Assembly (NCBI GenBank): GCA_022841625.1 | Contig: JALHRD010000015.1 | Coordinates: forward strand, 62,001-126,000 | Reading direction: 5' to 3' | Source of the DNA: Xanthobacteraceae bacterium | GTDB taxonomy: Bacteria; Pseudomonadota; Alphaproteobacteria; Rhizobiales; Xanthobacteraceae | DNA length: 64,000 nucleotides | Part shown: positions 35,869 to 45,246 of the stretch, piece by piece | Layout of the letters: each line of letters starts with the position of its first letter | How positions within the stretch are numbered: position 1 is the stretch's first letter | Program-made: the position numbers and the translations under genes | Notes under the pieces: generated by a model | What the model saw: the letters and a program-made list of their open reading frames with translations, nothing else | Told to the model about the DNA's origin: nothing | Database searches by the model: none

Positions 35869-36381
35869 CTATCGGCCATCACGCCGGCTGGCGCGGGTCG
35901 GCCCCGTCGCCGCTACCGGCGTCAACGCCCCAACCGCGCCCGCGCGGATCGCGGCGATCCCGTCACGGGCCAGTTGGTCGGCCCGTTCGTTCTCGGCATG
36001 GCCGGCATGGCCCTTCACCCAGTGCCAATTGACCCGGTGCTGGGCCAGCGCGGCGTCAAGCCGCTGCCAAAGATCGATGTTCTTGACCGGCTTCTTGTCG
36101 GCTGTCCGCCAGCCATTGGTCTTCCATTTCTTGATCCACGACATAATGCCATCGCGCAGATACTGGCTGTCGGTATGGAGATCGACATGGCAGGGCCGCT
36201 TGAGCGCTTCCAGCGCCGCGATCGCGCCCATCAGCTCCATCCGATTATTGGTGGTATGCAGCTCACCGCCCTTCATCTCCTTGACGTGATCGCCAAAGGC
36301 CAGAATTGCGCCCCAGCCACCGGGCCCCGGATTGCCTGAGCATGCCCCATCGGTGTGGATAATCACATGTAGGTCGCTCAT
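35869..36381 (-). CDS. rnhA: ribonuclease HI
   Basis: 170 residues. RNase HI cuts RNA in RNA-DNA hybrids, removing primers and R-loops. The catalytic set is complete: D11 ([16 protein letters not shown]), E49 ([10 protein letters not shown]), D71 (HTDSQYL) and D135 (NERADQLA), with the flexible-loop histidine H125 (KGHAGH). The basic protrusion [18 protein letters not shown] is present. Residues after about 145 are a family-atypical basic tail. Its start overlaps the thrB stop (ATGA), the usual thrB-rnhA pair. Confidence 0.96.
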   Translation of the reverse strand: MSDLHVIIHTDGACSGNPGPGGWGAILAFGDHVKEMKGGELHTTNNRMELMGAIAALEALKRPCHVDLHTDSQYLRDGIMSWIKKWKTNGWRTADKKPVKNIDLWQRLDAALAQHRVNWHWVKGHAGHAENERADQLARDGIAAIRAGAVGALTPVAATGPTRASRRDGR

Positions 36382-37343
36382 GCTCCGATCCCATAGTCGC
36401 TCGCGCTTTTGACCTTCTGGTGGAAACGCAGCTTGCGGAAATATTCCATTGGATCCTTTGGACGCACCAACGCGCCGGGCGGCACGTTGAACCAGTCCAC
36501 CAAACGCGTGAGCAGGAACCGCAGGGCCGCGCCACGCGCGAGCCGCGGCAGCGCCGCGCGCTCGTCCTCCCCAAGCGCCCGCACACGCGCATAGGCCTGC
36601 AAAAGAGCCCTGCCCTTGGTCACGTTGAAGGAGTGATCCACCTCAAAGCACCACGCGTTGAGACAGATTGCGACGTCGTAAGCCAGCGCATCGGTGCAGG
36701 CGAAATAGAAATCGATGATCCCCGACAGGCTGTCGCCAAGGAAGAACACGTTATCGGGGAATAGATCGGCATGGATCACGCCTTGCGGCAAGCGGCGCGG
36801 CCAATCGCGTTCCAGGACGGCAAGTTCCTTCTCGATCAGATCGCGGAGATTGCGATGCACTTCATCGGCGCGGCCGCGACAATGCTCAAACAGCGGTCGC
36901 CAGCCCTCGACCGAAAGCGTGTTCCGGCGCTTGCGCCCGAAATCGAGGCCGGCGCGATGCAGCTTGGCAAGCGCCTCACCCAGCGCCGCGCAATGGTCGG
37001 CGCTCGGCCGCCTGATCCACAGACCGTCCAGGAAGCTGACAATCGCGGCCGGGCGACCCGCGACTTTGCCAAGCAATTCACCCTTTTTGTTCTCGATCGG
37101 CTGCGGACAAGAGATGCCCCGACTGTGGAGGTGCTGCATCAACCCGAGAAAGAACGGCAGGTCCTTGGCCGCCACCCGCTTCTCATAAAGGGTGAGGATA
37201 TAGTTGCCGGTCGATGTATGGACCAAGAAATTCGAATTCTCGACCCCTTCCGCGATCCCTTTATAGGACAGCAGCTTGCCAAGATCATACCCCGCCAGAA
37301 ATCCGGCCAATTGTTCCGCGGTTACGTCAGTATAAACAGCCAT
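36378..37343 (-). CDS. thrB: homoserine kinase, ThrB type II
   Basis: 321 residues of the aminoglycoside phosphotransferase-like fold, unrelated to GHMP-type ThrB. It phosphorylates homoserine in threonine synthesis. [20 protein letters not shown] and [11 protein letters not shown] open the N-lobe. The catalytic loop [13 protein letters not shown] (about 190-202) holds the aspartate base, and [20 protein letters not shown] the metal-binding aspartate. It is coupled to rnhA by overlap and divergent from trcR with 186 bases between. The frequently linked ispH is absent here. Confidence 0.94.
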   Translation of the reverse strand: MAVYTDVTAEQLAGFLAGYDLGKLLSYKGIAEGVENSNFLVHTSTGNYILTLYEKRVAAKDLPFFLGLMQHLHSRGISCPQPIENKKGELLGKVAGRPAAIVSFLDGLWIRRPSADHCAALGEALAKLHRAGLDFGRKRRNTLSVEGWRPLFEHCRGRADEVHRNLRDLIEKELAVLERDWPRRLPQGVIHADLFPDNVFFLGDSLSGIIDFYFACTDALAYDVAICLNAWCFEVDHSFNVTKGRALLQAYARVRALGEDERAALPRLARGAALRFLLTRLVDWFNVPPGALVRPKDPMEYFRKLRFHQKVKSASDYGIGA

Positions 37344-37529
37344 GCAGTGCTCCCGCCCGTACCGGCGGCTATCGCAGCTTTGGGCTTCCCGTCAAGGAAA
37401 CCACGATTCCGCCCGGAATGGCCATTGGACAGGCCGGGTCAGCACGCATATATTCGCTCTACTTTTCAGTCATCCCCGATGACTTGAGCTTCGCCCGTGG
37501 GGCGGGCGGAGCGCAGAGGAGAATTGTCC

Positions 37530-38228
37530 ATGGCACAACCCGCACCCCTCATGCCGAAAGCAACCGCCGTTTGGCTGGTCGACAACACCGCGCTGTCGTT
37601 CGACCAAGTGGCGGATTTCTGCAAGCTGCACCCGCTGGAGGTGAAGGCGATTGCCGATGGCGACGCCGCACAGGGTATCAAGGGTCTCGACCCGATTCAG
37701 ACCGGCCAACTCAGCCGCGAAGAGATCGAGAAGGCCGAAGGCGATCAGGAGTATCGGCTCAAGCTCCTGGATCCCAAGGTCCGCCTGCCGGCCGCAAAGC
37801 GTAAAAAAGGCCCGCGTTACACGCCGGTCTCGCGCCGGCAGGATCGGCCCAATGCAATCCTGTGGCTGGTGCGCAACCATCCGGAGCTTAAGGACGCGCA
37901 GATCATGCGGCTGGTCGGCACCACCAAGTCGACGATCCTGTCGATCCGGGAGCGCACCCACTGGAACGCCCAAACCTTACAGCCGATGGATCCGGTCACG
38001 CTTGGGCTGTGCACCCAGATCGAACTCGATCTCGAAGTCCACCGCGCCGCCAAGGAGAAGCCGATCGACGCGGTCGCGCAAGGCGCAACGCTGCTCCCCG
38101 CTGCCGAGACCACAATCCGGCCGCGCGAGCCTGAACCAACCGAGAAAAAGCCGAGCGAAGAGCTCAACGTCGACGCCGTGTTTGCCAAGCTCAAGCAACT
38201 CGGCGAAGCCGGCGGCAAAAGCGAATAA
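37530..38228 (+). CDS. trcR: cell cycle transcriptional regulator TrcR (DUF1013)
   Basis: 232 residues from the ATG at 37530 with AGGAGA upstream. MPKATAVWLVDNTALSFDQVADFCKLHPLEV-type sequence begins the conserved domain. RQDRPNAILWLVRNHPELKDAQIMRLVGTT (about 110-140) looks like a helix-turn-helix. A low-complexity, proline/glutamate-rich stretch precedes the C-terminal helix ELNVDAVFAKLKQL. TrcR is conserved in alphaproteobacteria and tied to the CtrA-type cell cycle network. It ends at a very stable hairpin. Confidence 0.88.
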   Translation: MAQPAPLMPKATAVWLVDNTALSFDQVADFCKLHPLEVKAIADGDAAQGIKGLDPIQTGQLSREEIEKAEGDQEYRLKLLDPKVRLPAAKRKKGPRYTPVSRRQDRPNAILWLVRNHPELKDAQIMRLVGTTKSTILSIRERTHWNAQTLQPMDPVTLGLCTQIELDLEVHRAAKEKPIDAVAQGATLLPAAETTIRPREPEPTEKKPSEELNVDAVFAKLKQLGEAGGKSE

Positions 38229-38239
38229 CTCCGGTGTTT

Positions 38240-38276
38240 GGGATGCTCGCGCGAATAAAGCTCGCGCGAGCATCCC
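38240..38276. terminator. perfect 15-base-pair hairpin between convergent trcR and DoxX genes
   Basis: GGGATGCTCGCGCGA pairs with TCGCGCGAGCATCCC around a 7-base loop (ATAAAGC). It lies 12 bases after both stop codons. There is no T-run on either side, so it may act as a Rho-assisted or RNA-stabilising 3' hairpin rather than a classical terminator. Confidence 0.7.
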
Positions 38277-38288
38277 CGAAGGTTGCGG

Positions 38289-38747
38289 CTACTTCCGCCG
38301 CAACAGATGGTCAATGCTGAAACGGCCGCCTGCGGTAACGAACAGCAGGACCTGCCCGCCCATCATCGAGATGTTCTTCCAGAAATGACTGGCCTGGTTT
38401 GCCTGCTGCGCTTCCGGGAAATTCCAGTATCGATGCGACGAGAATGTCGCGATGATGGTGAACAGCAGGATCAGCAAAGCTCCGTAACGGGTCGCGGCGC
38501 CGAACAAGATCATCAGCCCGCCAATCACCTCGACCGGGGGCGCAACATATCCCAAGAAATCCGGAAGGTCGCGGCGCGGCATCGTCTTTACAAAGGCGGG
38601 AATATCCATGAGCTTGCGCCAGCCGCTCTGAACGAAAATCCAGCCCATCAACAAGCGCCCGCACAGGATTAGAAAATCCTGCCAGATGACAGCGAGGCTG
38701 TCGGTGTAGGACAACATCGGATGCGATGACGGTGACGTATTTGGCAT
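38289..38747 (-). CDS. DoxX family membrane protein
   Basis: 152 residues from the ATG at 38747 (GGGGGAAAA upstream). Four membrane segments; GRLLMGWIFVQSGWRKLMD and GYVAPPVEVIGGLMILFGAATRYGALLI are the DoxX signatures. Family members act in thiosulfate:quinone oxidation or in redox complexes with DoxD or SseA-type partners, but many are uncharacterised. No partner gene is near. It faces trcR across the 15-base-pair hairpin. Confidence 0.85.
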   Translation of the reverse strand: MPNTSPSSHPMLSYTDSLAVIWQDFLILCGRLLMGWIFVQSGWRKLMDIPAFVKTMPRRDLPDFLGYVAPPVEVIGGLMILFGAATRYGALLILLFTIIATFSSHRYWNFPEAQQANQASHFWKNISMMGGQVLLFVTAGGRFSIDHLLRRK

Positions 38748-38881
38748 GGCTTTTCCCCCATTTGATGGAAACACCAGCCGATTTTTATCATCCACAACAC
38801 CGGCGCAAGCCCATTGTCACCGATTGCGTCAGCACGTCACAGCGTTCCCGCCGAGCGGGCAATTGCGCGTCTCGTGCGTTG

Positions 38882-39895
38882 TTAATCCACCGCCTTCATC
38901 ACCCGCGCCACGAACTCCGGCGACGCGCGAACCACTTTCTCCAACAGCGCGTTGATCGCCGCGGCATTGCGGGGATGGATGTCGAGCTTGCGCTTGGCGG
39001 CCAACGCCAAAAAATCCCGATCCAGCATCAAGTCGTCAAATGCCTTGCGCAGTGCAGCGACGCGATCGGCCGGCACGCCGGGACCGACCGCAAGCGAGCG
39101 CGCAAACGGCGTGCCGGACGCGATGAACTCCGGCATTGCGCGTTGATCCGGCGGCGAAAGCTCGGTCAGCGTCGGAATGTCCGGCAATTCACGCACCCGC
39201 TCAAGCGTGTATTGCACAAGAAAGCGAACCTTTTTGTCGCGCAACCAGTCGGGTCGCCCGACTGCAAAGCTCTCCCAGGAAGCGGTCCAGCCGGCAATCT
39301 CGCCACGCTCCATTGCGAGATTGAGATGGTTTCCGGACGGATAGCCGGTGGTGACCCGATATTTCGCGCCGAGGATATGCTTGGTCAGCATCGCCCATTG
39401 ATAGGAAAAATGTGTTCGGTTGAACGAGCCGACAACGAAGTCATTGCTTTTTAGATCGTCGAGATTAGCGACCGGCACCTCGTGCCAAATCGCCATCATC
39501 TGCGCGATGGCGTCGTAGGAGCCGAGCCAGTGCAGCTTGCGACTTTCATACCGTACGCCGGTCGGCGACATCCGTTCGATCAACGGCAACGCATGCGCCA
39601 GCAGAAGCTTGCTGCCGTCCTGCGGCGCCGGACCAAAGATATGATTGCCTGCCACAACGCCGCCGGCACCCGGCATATGTTCGACCACGATATTGGGTTG
39701 GCCGGGAATATGTTTGCCGAGGTGCTCGGCGATGGTCCGACCATAAAGGTCGTAGCTCGCACCAGGGCCGGTGCCCATCAGGATGGAGATCGTCTTGCCT
39801 TTATAGAAATCGGCGACCGGTTGCGCTGTGGCCACGGCGTTCGACAGCGTGGCGATGCCGCCAACAATCACAAGTGAAAGCACGGCCCGGCTCAT
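38882..39895 (-). CDS. Bug/TctC-like substrate-binding protein, xDFYxGKT subgroup
   Basis: 337 residues from the ATG at 39895 behind GGAGGA. A signal peptide ends near ATAQ (about 25). PVADFYKGKTISILMGTGPG and YDLYGRTIAEHLGKHIPGQP define a subgroup distinct from classical Bug starts (YPSRPI). HMPGAGGVVAGNHIF is the first-lobe signature. LAMERGEIAGW is the segment that in the tandem array at 54-59 kb carries a cysteine; here there is none. It is paired with the next paralogue upstream, 38 bases apart, near a molybdenum hydroxylase. Ligand unknown. Confidence 0.82.
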   Translation of the reverse strand: MSRAVLSLVIVGGIATLSNAVATAQPVADFYKGKTISILMGTGPGASYDLYGRTIAEHLGKHIPGQPNIVVEHMPGAGGVVAGNHIFGPAPQDGSKLLLAHALPLIERMSPTGVRYESRKLHWLGSYDAIAQMMAIWHEVPVANLDDLKSNDFVVGSFNRTHFSYQWAMLTKHILGAKYRVTTGYPSGNHLNLAMERGEIAGWTASWESFAVGRPDWLRDKKVRFLVQYTLERVRELPDIPTLTELSPPDQRAMPEFIASGTPFARSLAVGPGVPADRVAALRKAFDDLMLDRDFLALAAKRKLDIHPRNAAAINALLEKVVRASPEFVARVMKAVD

Positions 39896-39933
39896 CGCGA
39901 GTCCTCCGTCCGTTCGGTGGCGGCCGACCTGGC

Positions 39934-40971
39934 TCAGTCCTCCTGGCCGATCGCCTTTTTCACTCGAGCGATCAGGTCCGGCGAAGCGCCGACGATCTTC
40001 TTCACCAGCGCCATGGTGTTCCGGTAACCGCGCCAATCGATATCAACCTGCCGCTTCTGCGCGGCAGCGAGGAACGCCGGATCCCTGACGGTGGCTTCGA
40101 ATGCCGCCCGCAACGCGACAACACGCTCTTCGGGGACGCCGGGGCCGACGACGACCCCGCGGCCGAACGGTGTCGAGGCGCTTAAGAACTCCACAACGTC
40201 CTTCTTGTCCGGCGGCGCGAGCTCAAGCAGCGTCGGTACCTCGATAATCTGGTGCTTGCGCTCAAGCAGGAATTGCGCGAGCAACGTCACTTTCTTTTCG
40301 GTGATCCAGTGCGGCCGGGTGCCGATCAAGTTCTCCCATGAAGCGGCCCAGCCGTGGATCTCGCCACGTTCCATCGCGAGGTTGTTATGGTTGCCGGTCG
40401 GATAGCCGGTGATGAGCCTGAAATTAAGCCCCAGCACCTCTTTCATCATCGCCGGCCACTGATAGGTGAAGTGCGCCCTGGCGAAGGATCCGACCACGAT
40501 ATTGGGGTTCTTGAGGTCGGCGACGGATTTCACCGGCGACTCGTGCCACATCGCCATGGTGTGGGCGATCTGATCATAGGTCCCGATCCAATTAAACTTC
40601 GCGGATTGAAAGCGCACTCCCGCCTTCGGTTCCAGCACCTCCGACATGATGATCGCATGCGACAATAGAATCTTGGTGCCGTCCTGCGGACCGGGACCGA
40701 ACAGGTGATTGCCGGCAGTGACGCCGCCTGCGCCCGGCATATGCTCAACCACAATCGATGGATTGCCGGGGATGTGCCGCGGCAGATGGTCCGCAAAGAT
40801 GCGCGCATAGAGGTCATAACTTCCTCCCGGCCCAGTGCCGAGCAGAAGCGCAACGGTCTTACCCCGGTAGAAATCGGCAACGCTCTGCTGCGCCATGGCG
40901 GAATTCACGGCACCGCTGAGGAGCACAGCAACAGCAGCAAAGGCAGCACAGACGCGTTTGCAGAAGGTCAT
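39934..40971 (-). CDS. Bug/TctC-like substrate-binding protein, xDFYxGKT subgroup
   Basis: 345 residues from the ATG at 40971 (GAGGATGAC upstream). A signal peptide ends at NSAMAQ (about 27). SVADFYRGKTVALLLGTGPGG and YARIFADHLPRHIPGNP closely follow the downstream paralogue, with shared MAMWHE and GYPTGNHNNLAMERGEIHGW segments, so the two arose by duplication. The intergenic gap of 38 bases suggests one transcript. It lies downstream of the molybdenum hydroxylase genes on the same strand; uptake of that enzyme's substrate is a guess from position only. Confidence 0.82.
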   Translation of the reverse strand: MTFCKRVCAAFAAVAVLLSGAVNSAMAQQSVADFYRGKTVALLLGTGPGGSYDLYARIFADHLPRHIPGNPSIVVEHMPGAGGVTAGNHLFGPGPQDGTKILLSHAIIMSEVLEPKAGVRFQSAKFNWIGTYDQIAHTMAMWHESPVKSVADLKNPNIVVGSFARAHFTYQWPAMMKEVLGLNFRLITGYPTGNHNNLAMERGEIHGWAASWENLIGTRPHWITEKKVTLLAQFLLERKHQIIEVPTLLELAPPDKKDVVEFLSASTPFGRGVVVGPGVPEERVVALRAAFEATVRDPAFLAAAQKRQVDIDWRGYRNTMALVKKIVGASPDLIARVKKAIGQED

Positions 40972-41126
40972 GTCATCCTCCGGATGCCCAAGCATGAATC
41001 GTCGTTGGGGTTTCGACGCCAAGCGTCCCACAATGAACGCAAACCTTCAAGGCAGAGGATGCCCGGCAAATGGGATGCCCGGCCAGAATCGGGCACTTTC
41101 CCTCACCGCATGCGCATGCGCGGCGC

Positions 41127-43370
41127 TCAGGTCCTTGCCGCCAAGGCCGCACGCACGCGTTCCGGTGTCATCGGATACTGCCGCAGCCTGACGCCGGTAG
41201 CGTCAAAGAACGCGTTTGCGATTGCAGCAACGGTCGCGCCCATGACCTCTTCGCCCGCACCGGTCGCGGGCTCGTCAATGCGCTGAACCACGATCGGTGT
41301 CACAGCCGGATGCTCGGCAAAGCGCAGCACCGGATATGAATTCCAATCGAGGCTCGTTACGCCGCGCTGGTCGAACAGCACCTCTTCCTTAAGCACACGA
41401 CTGACCGACTGGATCATCTGGCCGATGATCTGGGTCTCGACCAGCGCCGGATTGACCGCAAGGCCGCAATCAAGCGCGCCGTAGAGATGCGTCGCAACAA
41501 TCGCGCCGGTGCGCCGGTTGACCTCGATATCGGCCACCGCCGCACCATAAGACACGTGGTGCGTGCCGAGCCCGATGCCGCGGCCACGCACGACCTCGTC
41601 GCTCGACAGCGACGACGCCATCACCCGCGGTTTCCAACTGGCCGCATTCGCGGCGGCTTCGAGCACGCCGAGCCAGCGCTTGTCGCCGATATTCCTGCGC
41701 CGGAATTCGAATGGATCCATCTTTAGCGCGTAAGCTAATTCATCGATGGTCTGCTCGGACGCAAAGGCGAATGACAGATCGAGTGGCGAACGCAGCGCCG
41801 CACCACGCAGATAGCCCTCCATCGGCACCGCATGGCTGATGACGCGGCGGTTCGGTACGATGTACATCGACCCCGTACTCATCGGATTGACGGTGATCGA
41901 AGCCGAGCCCGAAGCGCGCTCAACGCCCGGCTTCTGCAAAGCAATGTCTAGGATGGTCGATGTAACGGTCCAGCCATGCTGCCAGCCATGGTATTCGTAG
42001 GCGACAAGCTTGCCATGGGCATCGACCGCGGCGCGCACCTCCGCGAGGTGCGCCGGGCCGTAATTGTCCCAACCGTGCTCGTCCCAACGCATGTACTGCA
42101 CGCGCACCGGCCGGCCGATCGCCTGCGACATGATTGCGGCGGCCTGCGCGGCATCCTCGTAGCAACTGCGCCCGAAGGTGCCGGAGCCTTCGTAATACTG
42201 CACCCGCACCTTGTCGGCCGGCATGTTGAGAACGCGTGCCAGCATGGCGCGTGCGTTGTAGACGTCCTGGGTCGAGGACCGAACCACGGCTCCGTCGGGA
42301 CGAACATCCGCAAGCGCGCAGTTCGGACCGAATGGAAGATGCCCCTGATACGGGCAAAAATAGGCTGACGATCGCTCGTGTGCCGTTCCAGCAAAGCCTT
42401 TGGCGATGTCCCCGCGATTGGCGATGACGGTGTCGATGGTCTTCTGCCCACGCATTTGAGTGAACAAATTGGCATTGCCCGGAAGTTCGGGAGCGTCTTG
42501 CCAGGTCACCTTGAGCGCTTGCGCCGCCTTGACCGCATCCCACTCTTGCTCGGCGACCACGCCAACGAAATCGCCTTTTCGAATCACGCGGGCCGTCGGG
42601 ATATGCTTGATCGAATTTTCGTCAATGCTGAGCGGCTTGGCGCCGGCACCGAATGCGCGTTGCCCGCGCGGCAACACGACGCGGCCATGCAGCATGCCCG
42701 GGGCCCGCAGATGATGCACAAGCTCATAGCGACCACTCATTTTGCCCGGCAGATCGACTCGCGCGACGCGAGCGCCAACCAGCTTGTAACGGTTTGCCGG
42801 CTTCAGCGGCGCGGCGCCGGTGAATTTGACGTTAAACGGCTTATCGCCCAGGAGATCGCCATATTTGACTGAACGGAAATCGCCCTCACCCTCGACCGAA
42901 ACCACGCCGTCATTCACGACCAGGCTGTTGATCTGCACGCCCAGGCGCAGCGACGCCCGTTGCAACAACGCCCGACGCGCTTCCGCGGCCGCAGCGCGCA
43001 ATTGTGGACCGCCGCGTTCAATCGACGAGCTTGAGCTGGTGGCGCCCTGGTTGGGCGTTACGTTGGTGTCGAGGCGAGCGGCCGAGATCTGGCTCATGGA
43101 GAAATCGAGTTCTTCGGCCGCAATCTGAAGCATTCCAGTCGTGTTGCCCTGGCCGAGTTCGCACTTGCCGAAATAGACCGTCGCCGTGTTGTCGGCATGC
43201 ACTGCAATCCAGGTATCGATCGCATTTGGGTCGGGCGGACCCGCAACATCGCCGCGCGCGGCCAATGCCGCTCCCGGAATTCCGGCAAGGTTAAAGCCGA
43301 CAATCAGCGCGCCGCCGCCCTTGAGCATGTCGCGGCGTGAAAATCCGGTATCGGTTGAAATGACGGTCAT
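41127..43370 (-). CDS. molybdenum hydroxylase, molybdopterin-binding large subunit (isoquinoline 1-oxidoreductase beta-like)
   Basis: 747 residues from the ATG at 43370, which overlaps the stop of the iron-sulfur subunit (ATGA). FSRRDMLKGGGALIVGF (about 10-26) is a twin-arginine export signal. ECGQG-like GKCELGQGNTTGM and SSSSSIERGG precede the repeat of the xanthine dehydrogenase catalytic fold; GTFGRSCYEDAA and MEGYLRGAALRSP are molybdopterin contacts. The catalytic glutamate is in TGAGEEVMGATVAAIANA near the C-terminus. Such two-subunit enzymes hydroxylate N-heteroaromatics or oxidise aldehydes in the periplasm using a cytochrome acceptor. Substrate not readable. Confidence 0.9.
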   Translation of the reverse strand: MTVISTDTGFSRRDMLKGGGALIVGFNLAGIPGAALAARGDVAGPPDPNAIDTWIAVHADNTATVYFGKCELGQGNTTGMLQIAAEELDFSMSQISAARLDTNVTPNQGATSSSSSIERGGPQLRAAAAEARRALLQRASLRLGVQINSLVVNDGVVSVEGEGDFRSVKYGDLLGDKPFNVKFTGAAPLKPANRYKLVGARVARVDLPGKMSGRYELVHHLRAPGMLHGRVVLPRGQRAFGAGAKPLSIDENSIKHIPTARVIRKGDFVGVVAEQEWDAVKAAQALKVTWQDAPELPGNANLFTQMRGQKTIDTVIANRGDIAKGFAGTAHERSSAYFCPYQGHLPFGPNCALADVRPDGAVVRSSTQDVYNARAMLARVLNMPADKVRVQYYEGSGTFGRSCYEDAAQAAAIMSQAIGRPVRVQYMRWDEHGWDNYGPAHLAEVRAAVDAHGKLVAYEYHGWQHGWTVTSTILDIALQKPGVERASGSASITVNPMSTGSMYIVPNRRVISHAVPMEGYLRGAALRSPLDLSFAFASEQTIDELAYALKMDPFEFRRRNIGDKRWLGVLEAAANAASWKPRVMASSLSSDEVVRGRGIGLGTHHVSYGAAVADIEVNRRTGAIVATHLYGALDCGLAVNPALVETQIIGQMIQSVSRVLKEEVLFDQRGVTSLDWNSYPVLRFAEHPAVTPIVVQRIDEPATGAGEEVMGATVAAIANAFFDATGVRLRQYPMTPERVRAALAART

Positions 43371-43876
43371 CGCACATCTCCCGCCATGCGGATGGAGGCA
43401 AGCTGGATGGCCTTGAGGATCAATGGATAGGTTCCGCAACGGCAGATATGACCATCCATGTGGCTGCGGATTTGCGCCTCGGTTGGCTTGGGATTTTGCG
43501 CCAGCAATTCGGCCGCCTTGATCGTCATTCCGTTGAAGCAGTAGCCGCACTGCGGCGCTTGTTGATCGACAAACGCCTGCGACAGCGGATGCAGCGCGGG
43601 CGGCTGCGGCAAACGCTTTTGCTCCGCATAGAGCGCTGGCAAGCCTTCGAGCGTCGTCACCGCCTTGCCGGCAACGTTGGAAACCGGCGTGACGCAGGCG
43701 CGAACCTCGACGCCATCGACCAACACCGAGCAGGACCCACATTGCGCCAGGCCGCAACCGAAGCGGGGGCCGCGCAATGCAAGCTCATTCATCAGCACAT
43801 AAAGCAACGGCGTGTCGGGACTCACCGACACCGCCTGTTCGCGCCCATTCACTTTGAGTTTGAAGCTATCAGTCAT
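43367..43876 (-). CDS. (2Fe-2S) subunit of molybdenum hydroxylase
   Basis: 169 residues. The ferredoxin-type cluster motif is FGCGLAQCGSCSVLVDG with a fourth cysteine in EVRACVTPV. The second, helical-domain cluster uses PQCGYCFNGM and HICRCGTYPLI. This is the CoxS/IorA-type small subunit carrying electrons from the molybdenum centre. It lacks its own export signal and would ride with the Tat-targeted large subunit, encoded directly after it with a 4-base overlap. No FAD subunit gene is present, so a cytochrome probably accepts the electrons. Confidence 0.93.
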   Translation of the reverse strand: MTDSFKLKVNGREQAVSVSPDTPLLYVLMNELALRGPRFGCGLAQCGSCSVLVDGVEVRACVTPVSNVAGKAVTTLEGLPALYAEQKRLPQPPALHPLSQAFVDQQAPQCGYCFNGMTIKAAELLAQNPKPTEAQIRSHMDGHICRCGTYPLILKAIQLASIRMAGDVR

Positions 43877-44026
43877 GCGGCTACCTCCCGTTTCTCTCGC
43901 GGGACTTACGCCCGCCTATTTCCGCGCATGTTACCGCGCCATTTTCCGGCACGGGAGAGGGTCATGAAACATTTGTCCACTATTCGGATTGCCCAGACAC
44001 CGCGCCGGATTGGATGCCGCGAGCAG

Positions 44027-45061
44027 TTATTTGCCGTTCAACAATCCGATGACCCGATCGCTGACTTCCTTGGGCTGGTTCAGGATTTGCTTAATCGCAC
44101 TATCCATTTCCGCGCCAGGAATATGGCTCGGTTCGATCTTGGCAATCCGGTTGGTCTCGCTCCGGAATGCCGGATCGTTGGCGAGACTGGCAAAAGCAGC
44201 CTGCAAGATCCTGATACGGTCCGGCGGCACGTTCGGCGACCCATAGAATGGCCGCGCCAGATCGATGATCGGGTTCACCATGGCAAACAATCGCCGATGC
44301 TTCTCGGGCACCACATCCATCGACCAGGGAACGTTCAGCTTGTCGAGCTCCGGATCGCGGCGACCGGCCACCTGCAAGGCGATCCGCACTTTGCCCTCCT
44401 GCATCATCTGAACCGGTCGCGAGCCCATGAAGCCAATGAGATCGCCGCCGGACGCATGAACCTCCCCGCGTTCGACCGCGAGGTTGAGGTCGGTGTTACG
44501 ATAGCCGTAGATGATATCCATATTGAGCGCGAAGGCTTCCTTCAGAAGCTCCGGCACCAAACCATAGCCGGTGGAGCCGCGCGCGGTGGCGCCGAATTTC
44601 AAAGTCTGCGGGCAGCGGCTGATCGCCTCAAAGGTCTGGCACGGAAAATCCGTGCGCATCCAGAACACCACGGTTGCGCTGTAGAGATTGGCGATCCAGT
44701 TGAACTTGCTCAGGTCGAATCGGATATTGGGCTGCGAAATGGCGCGACTAAGCAGCCCGGAGGATCCCATGCCAATGGTCAGGCCGTCTGGTGCGGCAAT
44801 GTTGGCAACATAATTGGCGCCAGCGATCGATTCCGGCGCGGGGATGTTCTGAGCCAGAACATTAGGCTTGCCGGGAACATGGTTGGCGAGATGGCGCGCA
44901 ACCACGCGGCCCAGGATGTCCACGCCACTGCCCTCGCCGCTGCCGATAACGAGCCGGATGGTCTTGCCCTGATAGAAATCACTGGCCTTCACCACCGTGG
45001 ACAGCCCGAATGCCGCCAACACACCGGCTGCCCATGCCAGCGCGCGCGTGCCAAGCATCAT
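44027..45061 (-). CDS. Bug/TctC-like substrate-binding protein, xDFYxGKT subgroup (diverged)
   Basis: 344 residues from the ATG at 45061, 5 bases after GGAGG; a second ATG follows at once. A signal peptide ends near VVKAS (about 27). SDFYQGKTIRLVIGSGEGSGVD and ARHLANHVPGKPNVLAQNIP keep the subgroup pattern, but the HMPGAGG signature reads NIPAPES and two extra cysteines occur near 130-145. It probably binds a different ligand from its neighbours. It lies upstream of the molybdenum hydroxylase genes and is divergent from a Tat-exported Bug gene. Confidence 0.8.
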   Translation of the reverse strand: MMLGTRALAWAAGVLAAFGLSTVVKASDFYQGKTIRLVIGSGEGSGVDILGRVVARHLANHVPGKPNVLAQNIPAPESIAGANYVANIAAPDGLTIGMGSSGLLSRAISQPNIRFDLSKFNWIANLYSATVVFWMRTDFPCQTFEAISRCPQTLKFGATARGSTGYGLVPELLKEAFALNMDIIYGYRNTDLNLAVERGEVHASGGDLIGFMGSRPVQMMQEGKVRIALQVAGRRDPELDKLNVPWSMDVVPEKHRRLFAMVNPIIDLARPFYGSPNVPPDRIRILQAAFASLANDPAFRSETNRIAKIEPSHIPGAEMDSAIKQILNQPKEVSDRVIGLLNGK

Positions 45062-45246
45062 GGTTGCCTCCGTTGTCACGTCCGAGCACCGCAATACGAA
45101 GAACGATATCCGGTTTTTGCCTGCAGACGAATGGTATTTGGGCCACGCAATCGGCGCCACGCGGCGTTCCGCCGCTCCTGCTGCCTGTTTCCCGAAGCAG
45201 ATACAGCATACTATGCCCACATCCGGACGCGCCAAAAGGATAGGCA

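Noticed and set aside
37344-37529. Missing ispH or another gene between thrB and trcR
   Set aside because: The 186-base gap has no frame with a ribosome site; it should hold the divergent promoters only.
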